Shown here one piece after another: positions 53,913-61,386 of a stretch of 64,000 nt of DNA. Origin of the DNA: an uncultured Clostridia bacterium (lineage in GTDB: Bacteria; Bacillota; Clostridia; Christensenellales; Borkfalkiaceae); NCBI GenBank assembly GCA_947629665.1, contig CANREJ010000003.1:1-64000 (forward strand). Reading direction: 5' to 3'. The translations under genes were made by a program, and so were the position numbers. How positions within the stretch are numbered: the first letter of the stretch is position 1; each line of letters starts with the position of its first letter. Below the pieces are notes generated by a model. The model ran no database searches, was not told where the DNA came from, and saw only the letters and a list, made by a program, of their open reading frames with translations.

Positions 53913-56900
53913 TTATTTTTTGTTCGCCCTACGGCGCAGTCTGTTGATTAAAAGTATTGTTCCCGCCAAGGTGAGAAGCATAAGCCCCATGCCGCCAGCC
54001 GCAGAACCTATATCCATGGAACCGCAACCGCCGCAACCGCTGTTTGCGGGAGCTTCGGGAGTTTCGCCGGGGTTTTCGGGGTTTTCGCCGGGGTCGGTAG
54101 TTTCGCCGGGATTTTCGGCGCTTGCCGTTACGGTGATGGGAATCCTGAAATACTCGCCCTTATATTGCGCCGCGACAAAGGTGTTGTAGGTGTAAAGCGG
54201 AGCCGTGTACGCCGGTTGAAGTTGGACGTCGGTTAAATCGCTTATCGTTTCAACCGAATAATCGTCGTAAACCACACGCAGAACAAGACCCGTCAAGTCG
54301 AATGTTTCACCCTCGACGTATTGGGATTTGTGCGCGCTGGAACTATCGGGTGTTATGCTGGAAATTTTTGCCGATATTCCAAACTTGGCCTTTACGGGCT
54401 TTAACGCCTCCTCCACCGCCGTGAGCTTTGCAATTCTGTCCTCGCCCATAAATTCAAGCTGTTTGGAGCTTGTTGTGTTGTTGTAAATCCTGTGGGCGTC
54501 TTTAACCGATTGGGCAAATGCGGTTATTTTTGCGACGTTTTCGGGCGTGTTTTCAAGGTTTATCCAGCCGGCGATTTCCGCTTGGTCAAAGCTGTCCAAA
54601 AGATTTATGAACTCGTGCGTGTTTTCGTCGATGAGTTCGCCGAGACTGACATTGCTACCGAAGAAATGTCCGTAGGTGTAGTTGGTGTAGCCCGTGCCGT
54701 TTGAAGGATAAGCCAAAACCACGGTACTTGTCAGCCTGCCGTTGTATTGAGGGATAAAGTCGAGTATTTCCCTTGTGAAGTTGCGGAAGTACAGCGAGTG
54801 GAAAGCGTCGAAGGCGAACGTGGGCATATTTTTGGTCGTCAAATCCCAATAATTTGAGAGAAGTACGGGCGCGACGGTGCCTTCGAAGTTGTATCTTGTT
54901 ATATTTGAGCCATAGAAGGCCAAATCGCCTATGGTCTTTACGCTGTGGGGAACGGTTACCGTGAGCAGACGGTTATCGACGATCTCCCTGAATGCCTGCG
55001 CCTGAACGGTTACGGTGCCCTCCAAAATGCGGTAGTGGGCAAAATAATTCTCGTTTTCGGTTGCCGTTCTGCCCGCGGGGTAGAGACAGACCTCAAACTT
55101 GCCGCTCTGTTTGGAGCCCTCTATTATTCTGTAAAGTACGTTGTCTTCTGCAAAGAACGTTGTGTTGCCGCCGTCCACCGCCACCGTTGACAGGCGAGAG
55201 GCGTTTGCAAACGCGCCGTTTTGGTAGGTTTGGAGGGTTGACGGCAATGTGAGCGAATTTATTTGTATGCCGTAGAAGGCGTTTTCACCCACGCTCTTTA
55301 AAACGGGAATTGACAGGGTTGTTGCGGCTACGTTGTAGAACGCTTGGTTGCCGATATTTTCAGCCTTGGAAAGGTTGAGTGCGGTGAGCGCGGTGAGGCC
55401 GAACGCCCTGTAATCTATGTCGGTAACCTTATCGAGATTGGTAACGCTTTTAAGCTTTGTACAACTCAAAAACGCGCCTGCGCCAACCTTGGTTACGTTT
55501 TTAAGGTCGATTTCTTCAAGCTCTGTGCAGAATAAGAACATTCCTTCGCCGAGTTCGGTAAGTCCGCCCAGCGATACGCTTGTAAGGGAGGTGCGCTCGC
55601 CAACTTGAACGCCCGTCTGCATATCCATGTGCGTGCCGGGGCAGAACGTGTATGTGCCCGAAGCCGTAGCTTGCGCGCCGAACGAAGCCGTGGTAAGTTC
55701 CGGACAGCCCACAAAGGTGTACTCGCCGAGGGCTGTGAGCGAGGGCAGGTGAGCTTCGGTAAGATTTGCACAGTTTGCAAAAACTCTGTCGCCCATCTCC
55801 TTTACCGACGCAGAAAATTCTATCGAAGAAATTGCCGTATGCGAGAAAGCGTTACTGCCTATTGTCGTAAGCGAGGTCGCATGTAAGATGTCGATATTGT
55901 TAAGAGAGCTGCAATTCGCAAAGGCGCTTTCGCCTATGGAAGTTATGCCCGAATGGATTACAATCGAAGTGAGCCCGCTTTGCCTGAACGCGTGTGCGGG
56001 GATTTCCGTTACGCTTGTAGGAATTGTGATTTCGGTTATGCCCAGCCCCGCAAAGGCTCCCTCGCCTATCTTTTCTACCGAGGCGGGAATGTTGACCGTA
56101 GTTACGCCGTCGAGCTTACTGCTTGCAAAGGCGTAGGGCGCTATTTCCGTTGTGCCCGCTTTAATTGCAAAGCCCGCAGTGATTGTGTTGGGGGCAAGCA
56201 CTAATGTGGTGCCGTTGTATACGGCGCCGCCGTCGTCGGTGTAGCCTTCGCCCCAGGTAATATTTACGTTTTTGCCGTCGAATACGCTTTCGCCGAGAAC
56301 CGCTCCCTCCGGCACGGTGAAGTTTTGGATTGCGGTATTAGCAAAGGCATAGTCGCCTATATAGGATACGGGATAGTTAAACGTTACCGTTGAGAGCTTT
56401 GTGCAACCCGCAAAGGCGTAGGGGTCTATTCTAAATACCGTTCCGCTACGCGTGTTGTCGCCGCCGAAAGTTACGCTTGTAAGATTGGTGCAACCCTGGA
56501 ACGCGCCGCCGCCGAAGTTGAATATTCTGCTTCCGCCGTTTACGCGGGGGGTGTTTATGGTTACATTTTCAAGACCCGTACAGCCGTAGAACATGCCTTG
56601 GCTTATTGCCGAGTAGTGGTCGGTTACTATTTCTTCAAGCCCCGTACAGCCTTCAAATACGTTTGCCGCCGCCGTGTGCAGGCCGGTTATATCCGCCTTT
56701 TTTAAGGAGGTACAGCCGCGGAAGGCGTTTTCGTCGGCAATGCCTATCTTTTCCATATGGCGGATTTCGCGCAGGCTTTCGCAACCGGCAAAGGCGCTTG
56801 CGCCCACCGTAAGCACTTTGACGTTGGTGAGGTCTACAAGTTCGAGCTTGGTGCAACCCCGGAAAGCGTCTGCCAAAATGAGGTTGACCCTTGCAAGGTC

Positions 56901-59900
56901 CTTATCGGGTGTGGAATTTTCATCGGTGATATTTATAAAATATACCTCTTTGAGCGCGGTGCAGTTCAAAAATGCCCTTTCGCTTATCTGGGTTACCGTT
57001 CTGGGAATAACGACGCGCTCCATGGTGTCGTTGTCCTCAAACGCCTCCTCGTCGATATACATAATATTTTTATCGTCGGGAATGATAACCGTTGTTTCGG
57101 AGCCGTGATATTTATTTAAATAGGTATTGGCAACCGTGAACGGTTCGGCCACGTTGAGCCTTACCATTGCCGATACAGATGAGCCATCGATTGTTGCCTC
57201 GGCTATGATTGAGGCGTTGCCGTGTTTGTTGAGCGTGGTTACAACGCCGCTTTGGTCAACGGTGGCAATCTGCGTGTTGGAGGACGACCACGTGAACGTT
57301 AAACTGTCTACGGGGTAGTACCAAGGGTCGGAAACAACTTCCAGCGTAAATGTTTGCCCTGCGTTTACCTCCACCATGCCGTTGGGTTTTTGCAAGCCCA
57401 AATTGGAGTTCTGGATTACGTTGAATGAGAGCGACGGTCTGGGCAACGTGCGCGTACTGTCCACAACCGTTACGTTTAAACGCCTGGTTTGGCTGCCCTT
57501 TGTTACCGTTACCGTGGCTTTACCCGGTTTGAGGCCGAATATTTCGTTATTTTTTACCGCAACCGTGTTTACATTTACGGTATTCCATGTGTAATTGGAG
57601 GCGTTGGCTGTGCCGCAGTTGAGTTCCACGCGGTAGAGTTCGTTCTTTTCGAGCGTGAGTTCGTACGTTACATCCGAGGCGCTTGCGCCCTGTTTGCGGA
57701 CTATTCTGTCGCTTTCGGCAAAGTCAAATTCGTCCTGCGCGCCGTTGTTGTTGGAACTGTTGAAGTTGATTGTGTAAACGTTGTGGTTGAGCGCGTAGTC
57801 GTCTATCTGCACATACATTCTGTTTTTATACTTTTCGTATATATCCGTAATTTCGATTGAAACGGAAGTTGTGCCGTTTTTGTTGGGCGTGTAGATGGGC
57901 GTTACGTACTCTGTGGCAAGGTTTATCTCCTCCACCTGCGACGGGTCGTCGTACTCCCTGTCCGAATAACAGATGAGTACTGCCTGCGGATAGTGGTTGT
58001 CGTATATGTCGAGGTCGAGATAAACCCTCTGCTTTATCTTGTTGTTTTCCTCGTAGTCGTAGTACCTTATGCGCGAGCCTTCCAGAATGGGCGCGTCGTA
58101 GTCTACATAGAACGTTGAGGTGAAATTGTTTGCATAGGACACACTGCCGCTCTCTTTATCGGCCTGCGTTCTGTAAAAATCAAACTCGATACGGTATTTG
58201 CCGTTGTTTACAAGGCCGAGTTCGTCGGGTGTGAGCTTTAAGTCCACAAGGGCGGGCCTTGCACTGCCGCCGCCCGCAATGGCCTTGCCCACGCGGTATT
58301 TGGAATCGGCGCGGATAAGTTCGCCCGTGTCGTCGTTATATATCCTGTAATCGACAACCTCCGCGTTCCTCAAAAGTCCCGCATAGAGCGAGCGTATGCC
58401 CGTTGATGTGAGGTAGTTGTCGGTTGCCGTGGCACCGTTGAAGATATTGTAGCGGGAAACGGAGCAATGCTCCTCCTCTACATACACCTGGCGGACGCCG
58501 TCGGTATCGTCCTGCACGTAGGCAAAGCCGCCCATGGGCACGCCGTACCTGCCGTTATAATATGTGGAATAGAGCTGGGTTGCAAAGACGCTTTCGTGGG
58601 GCTTTTCCGCTTCCGTGAGGGATGTGTCCGCCTCGATTGCGGCTATTTCGTATGCGTTGTAGTCCAGCATGGGAGCCGCGTCCCAATCGCCGTAGAAGCC
58701 CATGAAGGGAAGATTTAAATCACACTGCCCCTCCGTTTTGGAGACAAGGGAGATAAAGCCTTCCACAAACATGCCGTTTTTAAAGTTATCGTCTAAATAT
58801 TTCTTTTCCGCCGCAGAGAGGGTGAGCGTTACGCTTACCTTTGCCTTTCCTCCCGCCTCAACCGTTATTATGTTGCCTTCGCGGGTGGCGTCCGTTACTT
58901 CGAACTGCGCGGCGTTGTCGGTGAGCATGTGCGCCGCTTCGGCAACGGCCAGCTTATCGGCCGCTATCGTTTCGGTGAAAAATCTCGATACAAGCTCGAA
59001 TTCAAGCGCGCTTTCCCCGAAGTTGGTTACGTAGAACGTGAAATTGTATATGCCTTTTTTATCTTCGTCCTCGCCGAGTTCTATCTTGGGTCTGTTGTCC
59101 TCCGCCCCGCCTTCTTGGTTTTCAACCGTTTCAAGGTAGGCTTTGGTGGAGAATATGTTGCTCAATGTGGCAAGCCCCGCGCCCTGTTTTCTGGGCGAGT
59201 AGGGCAATTTTTCCTCGTCGTAAACGAGGGTTGCCGAACTCATAACTATCTGGTTGGTCAAAGTTGTCAAGGCTTTGGCCGATATTCCGGGATTTTGGTC
59301 TTTTAAGTAGTCCTTTACAAGCGCCATTAAACCCGCGAGGTTGGGCGTTGCCATGGAAGTGCCGCTCATCTGCTCGTAGCCGCCGGCAACCGACGAAGTT
59401 ATTTCGCCGCCGTGAGAGGTTATATCGGGTTTGAGCTTTAAGTCGGGCGAGGCACCCCAGGACGAGTAGTCGTTCATGAAGGGGCCTGCTTTATACGATT
59501 TGTTTATTTCGATTGTGCCCGAAGTCCTCGTTCTTGTGGGGTTTTTGGGGTCGGTGGTTAGCATTGCGCCCGCGTCCATATTAATTGCAACGGCGGGGAT
59601 TCTGTCCTCTTCCTCTATTTCGCCGAGGGACATTCTTATGGTGCCGGGAACGTTATCGTAGACGATTATGCCGTCCGCGCCGAGGGAGTGCGCGTTTTCC
59701 ACCTTGGTCTGGAAGTCGAGCGTACCGCGCCTTACAAGGACGAGTATCTTTTCGCCTTCCTTTTTGTTTTTGAGGGCGTCCCGAACCGTTGTGGAATAGT
59801 CGCCCTGCGCGCCCGTGCCGGGGATTACATAGTAGGTGAAAATGCCGCTCTGCTTGTCGCCCAAAAGTTCATCGGCAAAGTTGAAGGGCACGGCGTTTGC

Positions 59901-61361
59901 GTCGTTGGATTCGGTATAGTACAGGGGGTAGTCGCCGTAGGCGCTGTCCTCGCCGGGGTTGCCTATCATATAGTCGGACTCCTGCCCGTTTATCGAAGCT
60001 ACGGACATTGCCCCCACAAAGGTTGAAGGCGAACCGACGGTGGACGAGTCGGGGTTGGAGGCGAGGTTGGTGCCGAATTCACTGCCTGAGCCCGAACTGT
60101 ATTCGTTGCCCGCGGCGGCGATAAGGCTTATGCCCGCGTCCTTTATGCTTTGATATGTTTGGTTGAGCAACTGACCTTCCGCGTCTCCGTCGATATTCAC
60201 GCTGGAAAAGCCGCTGGTTGTGCCGAGGCTCATATTTATTATGTCTACGCCCAAAGTTACGCAGTCGTCGAGGGCGGCTATAATATCTTCGCTGGTTGCG
60301 CCGCCTATGTCCTCGCTTTCGAGGTCGTCTGTGAACACCTTGCACACAACTATCTGCGCGTTGGGCGCAACGCCGCTGAAATGCTCCTCGCCCTCGTCGT
60401 CGCCTATAATATCGCCGTCCTTATTTACATAGGTGTCGGCGCTGCCCGCAACTATGCCCGCAACATGCACGCCGTGCTGGGAATATGAGGGATATACGTC
60501 GGTATCCTTGTCCGCGTAGTCGTAAGCAAAGGGAACTTTGTCGCTCAAATATACGTCGTCAACCGTGAGGTTGGGGGAAGTTTCGCTTGCCGAGAGCATG
60601 CCGCTTGCAACCTTTTGGCGCACATATTCCCTGTTGAAGCCGAGTTCCGTGGGCTGTTTTTCAAATGCGACGTGGGTATAATCCAGACCCGTGTCCAAAA
60701 TGGCTACGGTTACGCCGCTGCCGTCGTATCTGTCGAGAAATTCGGTGGAATCGTATATGCCCGTGCCGTGGACGTTGCTGGGGTTGACCTGCGCGCCCTG
60801 GTCGGCGAGAGCCGAGTACGTCTTGGAAACGCCCGCCATGCTTACGCCCGTTATCCCGCGGATTTTTTGGAACTGTTTTAAGTTGACTTCAATTGCCACG
60901 GCGTTTAAAACGGTGGAAAACCTGCCCTCTTCCTTATAGGAAATGCCCGCCGCGCCCAATTTTGAAAGGAAGGCGTTTTGGGAGTTGCGGACGTCGCTCA
61001 ACGCGCTCCTGCCTGCGGGCGTGGAGAGATATTCCGCCACGGTCTGATCCTCGCCTTTGCTCTCTGCAAGGGAGGGAACTTGTAAGCCGACTATCACCGT
61101 TTCGGTGGCGTCCGTACCCGTTATGGTGCGGATTTCCTCCTCCTCGCCGTAGTCCACGACGGAGGGATTGAGGTTGTTTTTTACCACCTGGGAGGTATCA
61201 ACCTTGCCCGTTACATTGGTAAAGGTTACGTCGGCCGTACCAAACCCGCCCGCCGCCGCTTTAGGTGCGTAGGCATAGGTTATCAGCTGGCTTGCCGTAA
61301 CGGTTGCCGCCATTGTGAGCGAGAGAGCGGCTATTGCTATTTTTCTTGTTTTTGACTTCAT
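53913..61361 (-). CDS. Giant surface subtilase (S8) with LRR_5 repeats and a GCGGCGS tail
   Basis: 2482 aa. Signal peptide (1-31), inhibitor-like propeptide (85-180), S8 domain with Asp223 (LDTGLDYTH), His296 (QHGVHVAG), oxyanion Asn419 and Ser669 (SGTSMATP). A PA domain is inserted at about 480-620, as in C5a-peptidase/lactocepin proteases. Then come Fn3-like domains, an Ig-like BIG_2 domain (near 1370-1460), many BspA-type LRR_5 repeats (about 1470-2200), a BIG_3-like domain and a C-terminal anchor: Pro/Glu-rich spacer, SGCGGCGS, a hydrophobic helix and RLRRRANKK. There is no LPxTG. It cleaves extracellular proteins; the LRRs may choose the target. Upstream of the Opp genes in the same operon. 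Confidence 0.92.
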   Translation of the reverse strand: MKSKTRKIAIAALSLTMAATVTASQLITYAYAPKAAAGGFGTADVTFTNVTGKVDTSQVVKNNLNPSVVDYGEEEEIRTITGTDATETVIVGLQVPSLAESKGEDQTVAEYLSTPAGRSALSDVRNSQNAFLSKLGAAGISYKEEGRFSTVLNAVAIEVNLKQFQKIRGITGVSMAGVSKTYSALADQGAQVNPSNVHGTGIYDSTEFLDRYDGSGVTVAILDTGLDYTHVAFEKQPTELGFNREYVRQKVASGMLSASETSPNLTVDDVYLSDKVPFAYDYADKDTDVYPSYSQHGVHVAGIVAGSADTYVNKDGDIIGDDEGEEHFSGVAPNAQIVVCKVFTDDLESEDIGGATSEDIIAALDDCVTLGVDIINMSLGTTSGFSSVNIDGDAEGQLLNQTYQSIKDAGISLIAAAGNEYSSGSGSEFGTNLASNPDSSTVGSPSTFVGAMSVASINGQESDYMIGNPGEDSAYGDYPLYYTESNDANAVPFNFADELLGDKQSGIFTYYVIPGTGAQGDYSTTVRDALKNKKEGEKILVLVRRGTLDFQTKVENAHSLGADGIIVYDNVPGTIRMSLGEIEEEDRIPAVAINMDAGAMLTTDPKNPTRTRTSGTIEINKSYKAGPFMNDYSSWGASPDLKLKPDITSHGGEITSSVAGGYEQMSGTSMATPNLAGLMALVKDYLKDQNPGISAKALTTLTNQIVMSSATLVYDEEKLPYSPRKQGAGLATLSNIFSTKAYLETVENQEGGAEDNRPKIELGEDEDKKGIYNFTFYVTNFGESALEFELVSRFFTETIAADKLAVAEAAHMLTDNAAQFEVTDATREGNIITVEAGGKAKVSVTLTLSAAEKKYLDDNFKNGMFVEGFISLVSKTEGQCDLNLPFMGFYGDWDAAPMLDYNAYEIAAIEADTSLTEAEKPHESVFATQLYSTYYNGRYGVPMGGFAYVQDDTDGVRQVYVEEEHCSVSRYNIFNGATATDNYLTSTGIRSLYAGLLRNAEVVDYRIYNDDTGELIRADSKYRVGKAIAGGGSARPALVDLKLTPDELGLVNNGKYRIEFDFYRTQADKESGSVSYANNFTSTFYVDYDAPILEGSRIRYYDYEENNKIKQRVYLDLDIYDNHYPQAVLICYSDREYDDPSQVEEINLATEYVTPIYTPNKNGTTSVSIEITDIYEKYKNRMYVQIDDYALNHNVYTINFNSSNNNGAQDEFDFAESDRIVRKQGASASDVTYELTLEKNELYRVELNCGTANASNYTWNTVNVNTVAVKNNEIFGLKPGKATVTVTKGSQTRRLNVTVVDSTRTLPRPSLSFNVIQNSNLGLQKPNGMVEVNAGQTFTLEVVSDPWYYPVDSLTFTWSSSNTQIATVDQSGVVTTLNKHGNASIIAEATIDGSSVSAMVRLNVAEPFTVANTYLNKYHGSETTVIIPDDKNIMYIDEEAFEDNDTMERVVIPRTVTQISERAFLNCTALKEVYFINITDENSTPDKDLARVNLILADAFRGCTKLELVDLTNVKVLTVGASAFAGCESLREIRHMEKIGIADENAFRGCTSLKKADITGLHTAAANVFEGCTGLEEIVTDHYSAISQGMFYGCTGLENVTINTPRVNGGSRIFNFGGGAFQGCTNLTSVTFGGDNTRSGTVFRIDPYAFAGCTKLSTVTFNYPVSYIGDYAFANTAIQNFTVPEGAVLGESVFDGKNVNITWGEGYTDDGGAVYNGTTLVLAPNTITAGFAIKAGTTEIAPYAFASSKLDGVTTVNIPASVEKIGEGAFAGLGITEITIPTSVTEIPAHAFRQSGLTSIVIHSGITSIGESAFANCSSLNNIDILHATSLTTIGSNAFSHTAISSIEFSASVKEMGDRVFANCANLTEAHLPSLTALGEYTFVGCPELTTASFGAQATASGTYTFCPGTHMDMQTGVQVGERTSLTSVSLGGLTELGEGMFLFCTELEEIDLKNVTKVGAGAFLSCTKLKSVTNLDKVTDIDYRAFGLTALTALNLSKAENIGNQAFYNVAATTLSIPVLKSVGENAFYGIQINSLTLPSTLQTYQNGAFANASRLSTVAVDGGNTTFFAEDNVLYRIIEGSKQSGKFEVCLYPAGRTATENENYFAHYRILEGTVTVQAQAFREIVDNRLLTVTVPHSVKTIGDLAFYGSNITRYNFEGTVAPVLLSNYWDLTTKNMPTFAFDAFHSLYFRNFTREILDFIPQYNGRLTSTVVLAYPSNGTGYTNYTYGHFFGSNVSLGELIDENTHEFINLLDSFDQAEIAGWINLENTPENVAKITAFAQSVKDAHRIYNNTTSSKQLEFMGEDRIAKLTAVEEALKPVKAKFGISAKISSITPDSSSAHKSQYVEGETFDLTGLVLRVVYDDYSVETISDLTDVQLQPAYTAPLYTYNTFVAAQYKGEYFRIPITVTASAENPGETTDPGENPENPGETPEAPANSGCGGCGSMDIGSAAGGMGLMLLTLAGTILLINRLRRRANKK

Positions 61362-61386
61362 ATATACCTCGGTTTGCGTTGTGTAC

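Noticed and set aside
54492-61171. Many plus-strand ORFs opposite the subtilase LRR region
   Set aside because: Antisense shadows of the repeated LRR codons; none has a ribosome binding site or domain.
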